Source: Portunus trituberculatus
Lineage: Eukaryota; Arthropoda; Malacostraca; Decapoda; Portunidae
Assembly (NCBI RefSeq): GCF_017591435.1
Contig: NC_059303.1
Location: forward strand, 1,215,108 to 1,279,107
Reading direction: 5' to 3'
DNA: 64,000 bases
The notes below the pieces were generated by a model. The model worked only from the letters and a program-made list of their open reading frames with translations. It was not told the origin of the DNA and made no database searches. The position numbers and the translations under genes were made by a program. Shown here piece by piece: positions 11,452 to 23,975 of the stretch; the first letter of the stretch is position 1; each line of letters begins with the position of its first letter.

Positions 11452-12097
11452 GTTGTTTTGTATGTGTGGTGAACCCGTGTATCGTTATATGTAAAGCATC
11501 CAGCAAGTGTGTGTTGGTGGTCCTGGTCCTGGGGTTGTGCTGTGCACCATCAGTGCACACCCATGCTGAGCCTCTGATTAGCCTGTGACCCCTCGCACAT
11601 CTACCTACCACCCTGGGAATGGGCTAAACCGCTACAACAGAACATAAGCTTAAGTTTAAATGAATTTTTAAAAATTCTATTCTTGCAGTGAGGACTTAAG
11701 AGCAACACACGTCACAAACCCATTCACAGAAGAAGGCCCTGAAGTGGGTGAGGGGCATGGAAGGGTGCAGCAGACCTGATCCCAGCTGTTCCACCCCATC
11801 ATAGGAGTGCATCAGAGTAACCACCAGTGAGCACTGAGGACTGAAATAACACATTGATATTACTATGACAACATTAACTAAATTTGCTTCATGAACAAAA
11901 AAAAATATATATATTATAATGACAACATCCATCAACTAAATTACACCTTAAACCTACAAGGGATGGTGAGAAAGTCCTGCAATTTGGTGTGTTAGGTAGT
12001 GCAACCAGTTGTGATCTGTTGTGTCCTGTTATGAGTGGTTCTGACATGTTCACAAACAGTGCCACTCTCCTTTCTTGCTTTCTCCTCAGTCATAAAG
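11452..12097. other. Intergenic DNA, no gene recognised
   Basis: AT-rich sequence between the TIR element and the mariner relic. No coding or structural signal was found beyond a short AT run near 11905. Confidence 0.45.
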
Positions 12098-13127
12098 ATG
12101 CAAAGAGTGGACATGATTAGCAAGAGTTGGCAACAAAGGACAAGATCAAGTACTGTGCAGTAATCAAGTTCTTGACAAAAGGGGGGAAATCCAAAGGAGA
12201 TCCATGACAGGCTGGTTGCATGTACAACAACAGTGTCCCTTCATTTACCAGTCACCTGCTAGCACAGGGAATTTTCTTATGGCTGTGAGTCCCTTGAATA
12301 TGATCCATGTATGGGATGTCCCTCTGAGACAACCTCTGAAGACACTGAAGACCATCAGCAGGCAATGATCATGGAGAATCAGCAGGTGAAGGTGAAATTT
12401 TGTTGAAGATTGGAATCTCTCCATAACACATTTGCAACACTATACATCATCACCTGGGCATGAACAAAGTTTCTGCTCCTTGGATACCCCGAAATCTTTC
12501 TTGGCATGATTGCCTTCAGCACTCCACAAGTTTAGAGGAGCTGCTGACCCTGTACAACACAGAGGAAGTGGGATTTGAGTTGATGTTATGACAGATGATG
12601 TAACATCAGTTCACCTCTGAGACATAGAGATAAAGGTCAAGAGCATGGCCTAGAAACAAAAATTATCCCTGACCATCGACAGGCAAGATTGTGGTCATCA
12701 TCTTCTTAGGCACTACGGGAGCGCTGCTGGTAGACTTCCTACTGTGTGGCTCTATGATCATAGGGGAGTGATATGCTGAAGTATTCAGTTGCTTGAGGGA
12801 CTCTATCTGTCAGAAAAGGCAGGGCAAGTTGATCCATTGTGTCTTTCTCCTGCACAGGGCTTGCTGTGCCCAAGCTACTCTGAGGGACAGTGCCTTCGAG
12901 CAGCTCAATCATCTATCCCACAGTCTAGACTTGATCCCAAGTGACTACTTACTGTTCTACTGGCTCAAATTCTTGTTACAGGGATGGAGGTTTGATGATG
13001 AAGAAAAGGTCAAGGAGGCTGTGACAATATAGTTGGTGGAGCAGTTGTGATACTTCTAGCTGGTAGAAGAAATCCACAGCCTATATGACAAGTGGTTCAA
13101 GTTAATTAAAGTCAAGGATGATTAAAG
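12098..13127 (+). pseudogene. Mariner transposase relic
   Basis: Decayed Tc1/mariner (IS630) transposase, recognised in fragments across frames: M-RVDM start at 12098, AVIKFLTKGGKS near 12150, HHLGMNKVSAPWIPRNL near 12448, ELLTLYNTEE near 12538, GKIVVIIF..GALLVDFL near 12680, FLLHRACCAQATLRD near 12845, FEQLNHLSHSLDL and PSDYLLFYWLK to 12970, then IHSLYDKW near 13075. The order matches a full-length mariner transposase of about 345 aa. The second catalytic Asp (HDNAPAH block) is replaced (HRACCAQA), and many stops are present, so it is dead. Terminal repeats were not identified with confidence. Confidence 0.8.
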
Positions 13128-13130
13128 TCA

Positions 13131-14045
13131 ACTCTCAAATAAAGCAAGTTTGAATAACATGATTTTGATTTAATGCCACTTGATATTTAAGGAGATATGA
13201 TTAAATAATGTGATTTATTCAATTTAACGTAACTCAATTTGATGACAACACACGCACCCATGCTGGTTTTGGGGGAATCACACTGACTCTCTCAGTTAGA
13301 TTGTTACGCAATACCTTCCACCTTCATCTGTTGAAGGACACCGTCTGGGAGAAATTGATATTCTTAAAGAGAATGCTACCTTCCCACTGCTCAGGAAAGC
13401 AACAATCAGGCAGGATTTACCTTCACTACAAAAGTGAACCAAGACCATGTTTTCATCATTATCTTTGCATAAGTTTTACCTAAATACCTGTTATCATTAG
13501 TTTCTTTTGTGAACTAATTGATTTTTACAAACATAAAAAATATATAGGTTATTATTCAAATAGCCTATTTTACAAAAATTGTGATTAGAACCAAACCCAG
13601 TTAGAAACAACAACATTACCACTGCCAGATTCAATCACCACATCTCCATCTTCTAAGTTTTCTCTCAGAATTCTACTTGGCTTATGATCAGTTGTTGTCT
13701 TTATCACTTGATAAGTACCCATTTATGTAAATAGTTGGAGGACTCTCCTCTTCCCATAGTCTACACAGTTGAAGGTGGTCATTCTCTCCCATGTTAAGGC
13801 CACTATACAGCCATCTGTGCTTTAATCTGGAAGAACTTTTCCCTGGCTCACCAAGTCTATTAATAAACTACATTCTGCATCAGTAATAGGGTTGGTTCTC
13901 TTCATAAAATTTTCCATGTTGCCTGTAGTGGAATGGTGAAGCAGCATGGTCTGGACTACATGGCTCAATCAGCTGATGTGATGATAAACAAACACTCCTA
14001 CCAACCACCACCAAATTGTACTCATGGTTTATTTCATTGAAGGCA
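13131..14045. other. Intergenic AT-rich DNA, no gene recognised
   Basis: No transposon or coding family is recognised. A 60-codon plus-strand frame at 13301-13483 has no supporting features. Confidence 0.45.
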
Positions 14046-14100
14046 TTAACCCCTCAAGTACTGGGACACATTTTTACCTTAAAATTTGTGTACAATTAGA
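14046..14100 (+). mobile_element. piggyBac-like terminal fragment
   Basis: TTAA at 14046-14049 is followed directly by CCCCTCAAGTACTGGGAC, the TTAA-CCC form of a piggyBac-type end. Only about 55 bp remain before a LINE fragment begins. No partner end was found, so this is a solo end or a chance match. Confidence 0.35.
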
Positions 14101-14106
14101 CCATTT

Positions 14107-14886
14107 TATTTAAACCTATACCTATTCCTATACCTATTCCTAATTGTTCGTCTCTGAAGTTACTCGGAGTCACCCTTGATCCCAAACTTACTTTTGAGTT
14201 GCACTTGCGCTCACTTGCATCATCAGTCTCATGTAAAGTTGGTTTGTTACGCAAATGTAGGCGGATATATTCCTCTGATGATATTGTAAGAAATTGCTTT
14301 TACTCTTTCATACTGCCTCATTTTGAATATTGTCACTCTGTGTGGATCTCTGCAGCAGAGTCTCACTTAAAGCTTTTAGATAGAGCATTCAACCAGATTA
14401 AATTTCTTCTTCCTAATCTTGAGATTAATCTTGGCATCGTCGTTTGGTTGGATCATTGTCCTATTTCTTCAAAATCATGTCTAATTCCAACCACCCGTTG
14501 CATTGTCATTTGCCTGCCCTTCACTACCAGCACGTGCTACAAGACAATCCTTGATCATGAATGACCGTTCCTTGTCTGTGAATCGATGTAATACTTCACA
14601 ATTTTCCGGTGTTTTATCCCAGTATCTGCTAGACTCTGGAATACAATTCCTAACGAGATTGTTAATTCTAGTAACATTGAAGCATTTAAAAAACGTGTGA
14701 ATACCTTTCTTCTCTCTGAACTCACTACCTCTTAGATCTCTACCAATCTTCCTATTCTGTTGTTCATTCCTGTTACTTCCTTTCACTTATCGGTGAGGTG
14801 CCGCCCACTGGGCCTTTGGGTTTATGCAGTTATGCTTTCCAGTGGGTCGCCTTCATTGACCTCATAATAATAATAATAATAATAAT
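14107..14886 (+). mobile_element. 3' fragment of another LINE with (TAA)n tail
   Basis: 5'-truncated LINE fragment encoding only the C-terminal region downstream of the reverse transcriptase: LLGVTLDPKLTFELHLR, FILPHFEYCHSVW, then a decayed stretch and SARLWNTIPNEI and FKKRVNTFLL before a stop near 14733. The 3' end is a run of eight or so TAA/ATA units at 14862-14886. The LEYC-W motif and LWN-IP C-terminus are typical of Jockey/CR1-group LINEs, but the TAA tail separates it from families alpha to delta. Confidence 0.75.
14150..14733 (+). pseudogene. LINE reverse transcriptase C-terminus relic
   Basis: Coding remnant inside the TAA-tailed LINE fragment. The frame is open from about 14150 to 14564 and then shifts; the last recognisable block SARLWNTIPNEIVNSSN lies in another frame. 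The catalytic reverse transcriptase core is absent because of 5' truncation. Confidence 0.7.
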
Positions 14887-15053
14887 GGTCTATGGAGGTC
14901 AGAAAATTAATTACCAGTCTTCACTATCTTGATCCCCACATAAGTTTCTGAAATAGTAACCAGAATGAAAATGAAAATGCATCATGGTACTGAGAGCCCT
15001 CCCAGTCCGGTCAAAGCATTCCCTCTGACACCAGCAAATGAGATACAACGCTA

Positions 15054-15079
15054 CTGAGGAAGGGTCACAAGACCCGAAA
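15054..15079 (+). ncRNA. Hammerhead-like core motif (partial)
   Basis: CTGAGGA is followed by a perfect 5-bp stem (GGGTC, loop ACAA, GACCC) and then GAAA: the CUGANGA / stem II / GAAA core of hammerhead ribozymes, as found in Penelope-like retroelement ends. GAGA at 15040-15043 could pair with TCTC after GAAA as stem III, but stem I is not convincing because only eight bases separate the strands. It is likely a degenerate remnant or a coincidence. Confidence 0.35.
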
Positions 15080-15199
15080 TCTCGATATAGCTTCGGCGAT
15101 CATACAAAAAATTGATAAAGAGATGAAGACAGTTATAAAATATAAAGAAAATATCTTAAAGAAAATGATAAATGCTGAATTAGCAATCAGTTGAAATGA

Positions 15200-16323
<1,124 letters not shown>

Positions 16324-16389
<66 letters not shown>
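16324..16389. repeat. (AT)n between T1 and T2
   Basis: 66 bp AT run directly between the right end of T1 and the left end of T2. Confidence 0.97.
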
Positions 16390-17755
<1,366 letters not shown>

Positions 17756-17793
17756 AATTACTAATGAAATACCGCGGTATTTCATTAGTAATT
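17756..17793. repeat. Perfect 38-bp palindrome
   Basis: The half-site AATTACTAATGAAATACCG is followed immediately by its exact reverse complement, centred on CCG/CGG at 17774/17775. A decayed homologue (22 bp perfect, centred on CCATGG) lies near 26730-26752. Confidence 0.97.
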
Positions 17794-18099
17794 CACTATC
17801 ACTCAGTGCCATGGAGTCTAGGTTATCCTCATGGCATGAGCGTATATGAATACTAAGATATGATATCCATTATAGCAGGCAATAGAGGAGTGGAAACAAA
17901 TTTAATATCGCGGTGAAAGACATCACGCAAAGCTAAAAAGGTCACAAGAAGAAGAAGCGGCCAAGTCGCCAGAGTCTCCGCCGTCTGTGGCCGATCTCAT
18001 CATCTCTGCTTTATTTTTTGGTATTTCATGTAAAATTTCACTTTATGCATTACAAAACAATCCTTTCTTGGGGGCAAGGCTTGTAAAAAGCTAATAGAA

Positions 18100-18104
18100 A
18101 TATA

Positions 18105-18182
<78 letters not shown>
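18100..18182. repeat. (AT)n inside FB1
   Basis: AT run with one TT phase slip. It replaces about 130 bp that is unique sequence in the matching arm at 32258-32392. Confidence 0.95.
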
Positions 18183-18184
<2 letters not shown>

Positions 18185-18378
18185 CTTTTTAACCTATGTG
18201 GTATGTTGGAGACCAGCCCCGAACGCATCCCCTATATTTCCATTATTTCCTATGGGAAAATTATGTCCGCTTAACGAATTTCCGCTCTACGAACAACTTT
18301 GACACCCCCTATCCTGTTCGTTAAGCAGAGTATTACTGTATATATATAAAATCCTCGACAAACTTGTAATAATGAATA

Positions 18379-20072
18379 CAATGAAGACTCAATACTCGAA
18401 ATTAATTAGTTCCAAATGGCCATTTGAGTATTAAAAAGTTCGACTACTGATACCTATAAATCAGGTAATTCGTTCCAGCCATTGCCAAACCCAGGTTTAG
18501 AAAAAAGCAGCGGTTTAATTTTGCAGTCGCCGCAAGCACTGGCACACAGAAGCAGGGTTAGCCTGTCTTTCATGGGCTTGTGTCCTGGCAAACACTTCTC
18601 TTCTTTTGTTATACAGATCATGTTTGGTAGTTTTTTTTTTCCAAAACAGGCCAGTTTCATCACAATCAACCCCTTAAACTTGGAATGTTGGGATTTTTAG
18701 CTCGCGTTAACTTGGGAGGTTTGGCGAGAAACACAAAAATAGCCTGTATTCACATACTGATTACACTTGGAAATTCAATAAAAGAGTGAGAACAAATGGT
18801 GTTCTGCCCACAAGCAACTCTTCCTCTTGGCAATGCAAAATACCAGAAGTTTCAAGATGCTATGGTTATCAAAGTATCACAGATTGAATAAGGTAGTATC
18901 ATCGGTGTCTGATTGGGTCCAGCGGCCTTGGCTAGAGCGATAAAAAGTGGGCCCTTTGTATCCTCTCTCCCTCTCAATCAAAATGTTTGCAAAGTTATCT
19001 AATTTGTATAATTTTTGCAAAAACATATAAAATACATACAATAGGAGTGGCTGGTAGTGGTGGTGGAATGTCCTCCCCCTTGATGGTTGAACCTCCTATA
19101 TCCGTATCAGAGCCCAGAAAATCACTATCTTCGCTCTCTATTATTGTAGAAACTGTTACTTCGAAAGCCTTTCTGATAACACTCTCATTCAAAAGTTGTC
19201 TCCCACAACATGGCGAGAGACTCGAGGTGTAGAAGTAAGGCACGCTGGAGAGGTGGCGGAATCGGACACCGTGAAATCACTATCGCTTCCACCATCCATC
19301 GTGGAAGTTGATGACAGTATGATGTATAGCATATGTTTACTCCTGACTTGGTGGCTCGCCGTGTCTCACAAGAGAATGAATTCCAGTTCTTTTATTGAAA
19401 TTCATAAAGCACCCTTTACTTGCTTTAAAATCATCATTGGAGTCAGATGTAGTATCAGAAATATGATCACGATGCAACAGCCTAGCCTTCGCACAAATTA
19501 TACCCTATGACAAAGAATCGGCAGCCATCTTCCTTTGGTTTATCCAATCAACAATTTTTCTATTTCTTCCATTGCCGCAGGTTGCTTAACTTGCCTTTTC
19601 ACACCAATCGCCACATCAGCTCTTTCAATGAGCTGTCTTCTTCAGTATTGTGACTATTGTAGATTTAGCCATATAGTACTCAGCTGCAAGATTGGTTATT
19701 CTTCCTCCTTTCTCGTATTTATCAATAATCTCCTTTTTCCTTTCGATGGTTGTCACTACATTCTTTCTTGTAGGTTTATTCTCACCACTAACAAGCCTCT
19801 TTGGTGCCATTATAAGCTTCTAAATGGGGGAAAAAAAAAAAATGCAGAGAGAAAGCGCAGGATAATGTTATTTTTACGACAGTGAAGGATAAACTGGCTG
19901 CAGTGGCCCGAGGAGCACGTGGGACGGCGGGAAGAGAGAAGAAACCCATTGTTTACAGCCACAGGGATGGACGTTTGACTAATAGGTATTTTTTTTAGTA
20001 TTAAGTCGAACTTTTGTGTTCGACTACTGAAAAGTTTGACTATTTAGACATTCGATTATTGAGTCTCCACTA
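18379..20072 (-). mobile_element. Tigger element T4 with transposase relics
   Basis: Ends are CAATGAAGACTCAATA (left) and TAGTGGAGACTCAATA (right, reverse complement), flanked by TA on both sides (18377-18378 and 20073-20074). About 1.69 kb. The minus strand carries in order a CENP-B HTH, a linker block and the first catalytic-Asp block of a Tigger transposase. A stretch at about 18690-19260 does not match the family and looks like an insertion or a decayed segment. The DDE domain downstream of the KPLL block is missing. Confidence 0.75.
18454..19810 (-). pseudogene. Tigger/pogo transposase, broken (T4)
   Basis: Start Met at 19808-19810. Residues 1-60 give the psq HTH (MAPKRLVSGENKPTRK, ERKKEIIDKYEKGGRI, STIVTILKK). 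A second DNA-binding block, FNKRTGIHSLVRHGE, lies near 19370-19430 in another frame. The DDE domain begins with VDCDETGLFWKKK near 18640-18690, where the first catalytic Asp is intact. ITKEEKCLPGHKPMKDRLT and GDCKIKPLL follow to 18454. It then ends, so the second and third catalytic residues are absent. It would bind and cut transposon ends in the nucleus, but this copy cannot. Confidence 0.8.
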
Positions 20073-20751
20073 TATAAAAAAATAACTTCATGTATATAAT
20101 TGACAGAGTGTAGAAGACATGATGAATACTGGGGTAATGAGCTAGGTATGGAATGACATTTGTGTGGTGACACAGGAAAGAAGGCGTGTTGGTATGTTCT
20201 GCATGCTTGGCGCGCGGGGAAGTGACTCTGGATCCGGTAAGGCTCTTGCGACACTGGAGTCGATAAGGCCTGTAATGTTTGACGAGCTGGGGATGACTCT
20301 AGGGTTGCTCTGTGCCAGACATGTGGGAACTGGGAAGAGTGTGGCGCCGTGGAGTCGACTCCACCGACTCCGCCAGCCTCTGGAGTCGGAATCGTTATCT
20401 CCAAGAGAGTGACTCTTGCCCACCCCTAATGGCTGGACCAAAACATAAACACTGTGTTGAACTGTGTCATTGGTTCTTTAATATATAATGTTTAATGTAT
20501 ATATTTTGACATTTAATTATTATTTTGTAATCAAAATATCATTTCAAAATTTATTCTAATTCATTTTATTGGTTCTTGACAGAAAAATAATTTTATAGCA
20601 AATATATTTTGTTCTCAAAAGAAAGTGCTCATAAAGTCGGAAATTTTGCGCATTGTACAAGTGATGGAAAAAAAGTGAGTGTGCGCAAAAAGCTGGAAAC
20701 ACATTGACTGAGGTGTGCACTAAAAGAGGATCTCTGTATTAATAATTTTCT
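20073..20751. other. Interval with a GC-rich patch, no gene recognised
   Basis: 20190-20400 is GC-richer than its surroundings, contains a perfect 16-bp palindrome GTGGAGTCGACTCCAC and several GGAGTC/GACTC motifs, and ends near GCCCACCCCTAATGG, whose complement resembles a hAT-type end (AGGGGTGGGC). No partner end or coding family was found. 20440-20751 is plain AT-rich DNA. Confidence 0.35.
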
Positions 20752-22734
20752 TTAACCCTTTACTTCCTATAAGGACAAAATTGTCCTCCTTTAAATCAAT
20801 GGTCCATATGGGCAGAATATCGCATGTAGAGTGTGGTTTGCCTAGCAGGACTTTTCTGTCCTCTTACATTGGCGACCCTGATTGGCTGTTTGGGCTCCTG
20901 CAGGACTCTATTGCTCAGTATGCCTCAGGTTGTCAGAGGTTGAGGAGGTGCTTTCATGAGCTCCAAGAAACCTTCATATATGTCATCATGGAACCTAATC
21001 CAGGTAATGTATTGAAATGAAACTTTATTTACTTAATATAAGAATCTCTCTGATCTGAAATATAACTAGATATTCCAGATTTATTTTAGAAAAAAACATT
21101 TATTATGTAATAACAAAAGAGGACAATATTGTCTCGTTAGGCATTTGACTGCATGTATAACTTGAAAGATGTAAACAAAGCTCACTAAATAAATTATTAG
21201 CCTCCTTTTGTCTAAGTATTGTAAGGAACAATTGTCTTTCTCTTATGTGACCTTTATGGACTGTGAAATATAACATACTTTGGGAATACAATACTACTTA
21301 CCATCATAAATAAATGTATATATATAAACAGTAAAGGAAAACACTCCTTCATAACAGGCAGAATAGGCTTCAAGACAACAACTTTCTACGGTCGTAAGGA
21401 GACAGATGGAGGTGCTACCACTATGTACAAGTGATTCTAAGGATATTGATGAGTATGCTAATGATGAAGTTGATGATAATTATAAGCCACATGACTCAGA
21501 ATATGGTATGTTTTTACATATAGTGGAATTTGCTTTGGAATATGAACAGAACTTTTAGAAAAGTTTGATATACCAAAATTTATGGTTTGTTACCATTCCC
21601 AAGATGACAAAATATAAAATATATTTCAGAAGAGTCAACTGAAGAGTATGAACATCCAGATGAAACCCTTGTTCTGGAAATTGACAATCCATCACCAGAT
21701 CTATCACCTACGCCTAAGCCAACTCATGGTTGTTACACAGACGACAGGCAAATTCTCTGGCTGGAAGTTCCTGAGAGAAAGCAAATGAGCTTTTGTGATT
21801 TCAAGCTAAAATTATCTTACTCTCTCTTGCTAAGTGGAAAGACAAAAGGGAAAAAGAGGAAGAGCTTAGGTAATGCAGTAAGCGGTGCATACACTGCTAA
21901 GAAAAAAAGGGGAAAAGCTACTAAACCAATTCCTGATAAGGATATCAGATTGGATAAGATTGATAATTTCCCTATCATATCTTCTTGTAGGGGTTCCTGT
22001 AAATTACCTAGGTGTAAAGGCAAGATTTCAGTGTTCTGCCAGAAATGTGAAGTTCACTTATGTTTGGAATCAAAACAAAATTGCTTTCAGGAATTTCACA
22101 CCAATTGAGATAAAACAAATTTAATTTTCATCGTAAGATGTGAAAGAATTGCAAGCTTTAGTTTTCTTGGGCTGTAAGTCAAGAGTTGTATTTGTTACTT
22201 CAAACTTCTATAACCAAAGGAAATATTAGTCACTAATCAGTCACTCTGACTTATACGTTTTGGACTGTGATGAAAGTTGTATTTTATTTCTCAATTACTA
22301 GAGAACGTGAATAGTCATATAAGTTTATACAAGATAAGTATGTACAGAAAGGAAAGCAATGTTCTGCTGGCCTGTGCAATCAAACTAGAATAACCAAAGG
22401 AAATAGAAAATTGTATATAGGTATATATTGGAATATAATTATCCTTATATTTTTTGGTAAATATGCATTATAATATATAATTCTTGTTTACATGATATTA
22501 CACTGTATTAGGACAATTTTATTTCATAATAGGTTCCAAAATCAAAATTTTGAGAAAAACAAAAATGTTGTATGCCTATAAGGACAATTTTGTCAAGTTA
22601 ATATATTTTCTCAATTTTAAATAAAAATAATTTTTTTTGTACATATGTGTCATTTACATCTCCAAAACAACATGTTTACTTAAAAGAATATAGTTTTTTA
22701 TACTTAAAAGCATGTTCAGGAAGTAAAGGTTTGA
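20752..22734 (+). mobile_element. piggyBac element, internally deleted
   Basis: TTAA at 20752-20755 is followed by CCCTTTACTTCCT. The other end is AGGAAGTAAAGGT (22718-22730), whose complement matches 12 of 13 bases, followed by TTGA, one change from TTAA. Element length is 1975 bp. Subterminal AAGGACAAAATTGTCCT-type palindromes lie near both ends. It encodes the N-terminal acidic part and the C-terminal cysteine-rich domain of a piggyBac transposase, but the DDD catalytic core is absent. Autonomous piggyBacs are usually about 2.5 kb or longer. Confidence 0.82.
21406..22108 (+). CDS. piggyBac-derived protein lacking the catalytic core (two exons)
   Basis: Exon 1 is 21406-21505 and exon 2 is 21630-22108; the intron 21506-21629 has GTATGT and TTTCAG borders. 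The join keeps frame and gives 192 residues without a stop. Residues 9-80 are very acidic (SDSKDIDEYANDEVDDNY, then EESTEEYEHPDET), like piggyBac N-termini. The middle DRQILWLEVPERKQMSF and LKLSYSLLLSG resembles the segment after the DDD domain. Residues about 155-192 form the cysteine-rich zinc domain (CRGSCKLPRCKGK, FCQKCEVHLCL, NCFQEFH), which in piggyBac binds the terminal repeats. The catalytic domain between them is missing. The start could lie further upstream. It is either a lucky relic or a self-encoded DNA-binding protein. Confidence 0.6.
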
Positions 22735-22735
22735 G

Positions 22736-22885
22736 TAGCAAATTCCCCCAAATAGGCAAACTTTTCCAGTGGCTAGGAATGTAACCACAAGCCCCCATAT
22801 TACCATTGTTTTCAATGCAAAAATTCTGTTTGAATAATAAGACATCTCCAGGAACATAGCTCTCACATTAATCGAGCGTTGACTG
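22736..22885 (-). mobile_element. Pogo/Tigger-type terminal fragment
   Basis: On the minus strand this begins TACAGTCAACGCTCGATTAA, a TA plus CAGTC end like Tigger terminal repeats, and runs to the piggyBac border. No second end or coding part was seen. Confidence 0.35.
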
Positions 22886-22984
22886 TACATTAAAAAATTA
22901 TGTATGTAGTCACCATTTTTATTCCTTTGAAATGAATACCTAAATTGCAGAACTTTCTGACCTCCTCTCGTAACATTGTTGGAA

Positions 22985-23265
22985 AAATAGAAAAAGGGAC
23001 ACATAAGCAGACTTGATGATACTGGATACACAAGATACTACAGGATATGGAGAGAGAGATGGAAGAAGAGTGTTTGTAGAGAAGTAAAAAGTAGTTTCCC
23101 ATAAAGAAGAATAGATCTATGGAACAGTCTGGAAAAGGAGATAGCAAATGCAAGACGTATACATGGATTCAAGGCTATGTTGAATATTAAAACATATGGA
23201 GATAGGACAACACAAGCATAGTTCTCTTACCATGAAACACAACTAGGTAAATACATAAATACAAA
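22985..23265 (+). mobile_element. 3' end of a CR1/L2-like LINE (related to alpha to delta)
   Basis: Short 5'-truncated fragment. Translations in two frames give RIDLWNSLEKEIANARRIHG and FKAMLNIKTYGDRTTQA, matching the alpha/gamma ORF2 C-terminus (WNSLDVEVVNARNIHDF, YGDGTTRA). The tail AACTAGGTAAATACATAAAT resembles the family tail but is not followed by (AC)n. Confidence 0.7.
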
Positions 23266-23518
23266 TAGGTATTCTACACTGTCAATGTCCCTGAGATTCA
23301 GTTTAAGGTATCATTAGAATTAATGGCAACAGTCTAACTCATGAGAATACCATAAAGACAAGTCTGAAGTTACCTAATATGTTACCTTGAACATGGGAAA
23401 CAAAATGACAAAGGAGCAAACTATCACCTGCTACACCCAGAATGTGATCACCTCATAAGGATGAAGGAAGAAGGAAATGAATATGGACTTCGGAATTAAG
23501 ACTGAAAGAGAAGGTATG

Positions 23519-23581
23519 ACAGAGGACAAATAAGAAAATAGTGTAGTACAGAAAGAAGAATGAAATGAAGAACACAGACTT

Positions 23582-23679
<98 letters not shown>

Positions 23680-23758
23680 CACTGGCACAAAGGACAAATA
23701 AGAAAAAAAAGAGCAGTACAGCAGAAGTAAGAAAGAAATGAAGAGCATAAACTTTGGA
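23519..23758. repeat. 65-bp direct repeat flanking (GA)n
   Basis: 23519-23583 and 23688-23758 are diverged copies of the same segment (GGACAAATAAGAAAA, CAGTACAG, GAAATGAAGA, ACTTTGGA), one on each side of a perfect (GA)n at 23584-23676. Confidence 0.75.
23584..23676. repeat. (GA)n microsatellite
   Basis: 93 bp uninterrupted GA run. Confidence 0.97.
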
Positions 23759-23807
23759 ACATAAACTAAAAAAAGTCTAGCTCCCCCCAGTCCCTTTGGA
23801 TACTCAC

Positions 23808-23968
23808 TGCTGCTGCTTGAAGCAATACCACATGTACTCTGAGGTGCCCTGGTGGGTCTGGTCAATGCCATGGACATGTAGCACCAGGCGCCGCAGGGGA
23901 CAGGTATAGGGTGTCGCCAGCACACCCAGGAGCCGGTCACTCATGTAGTCATAATCTAATGTTAATAC
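23808..23968 (-). CDS. Probable host-gene exon, F-box/LRR-like (FBXO33-like)
   Basis: An island of GC-rich coding-like sequence bounded by consensus splice sites on the minus strand: a CCCTCAG acceptor just upstream (complement of 23969-23975) and a GTGAGTATCC donor (complement of 23798-23807). The 161-nt exon, read in the frame starting at its first base, gives 53 residues plus two bases with no stop, including LTLDYDYMSDRLLGVLATP and CPLRRLVLHVHGID. The L-x-LD ... PLRRL-L-VH pattern is leucine-rich and resembles the repeat region of F-box only protein 33. Family assignment is from memory and tentative. Flanking exons were not found among the surrounding transposons, so the gene would need large introns. 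It is the only part of the window that looks like conserved host coding DNA. Confidence 0.5.
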
Positions 23969-23975
23969 CTGAGGG

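Larger units (their letters stand above)
17756..18338 (+). mobile_element. Foldback Tigger-type repeat FB1 (centre plus right arm)
   Basis: Starts with a perfect 38-bp palindrome and continues through a unique arm (AATTCACTATCACTCAG ...) to an end reading GTTCGTTAAGCAGAGTATTACTG followed by TA. The arm matches 31957-32549 and, inverted, 26043-26752. An internal (AT)n (18100-18182) replaces part of the arm. The left arm is missing; Tigger T3 lies there instead. The TIR (CAGTAATACTC/TGC on the opposite strand) and TA flank indicate a Tc1/mariner-superfamily (pogo/Tigger) MITE. Confidence 0.7.

Noticed and set aside
20142..20441. 99-codon minus-strand frame in the GC-rich patch as a host gene
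   Set aside because: Low-complexity composition, palindromic GGAGTC motifs and no splice or domain support; a transposon end is more likely.
23431..23940. 169-codon minus-strand frame overlapping the (GA)n tract and the exon
   Set aside because: Half of it is Ser-Leu repeat from (GA)n; the splice-bounded frame of the exon is different and more plausible.
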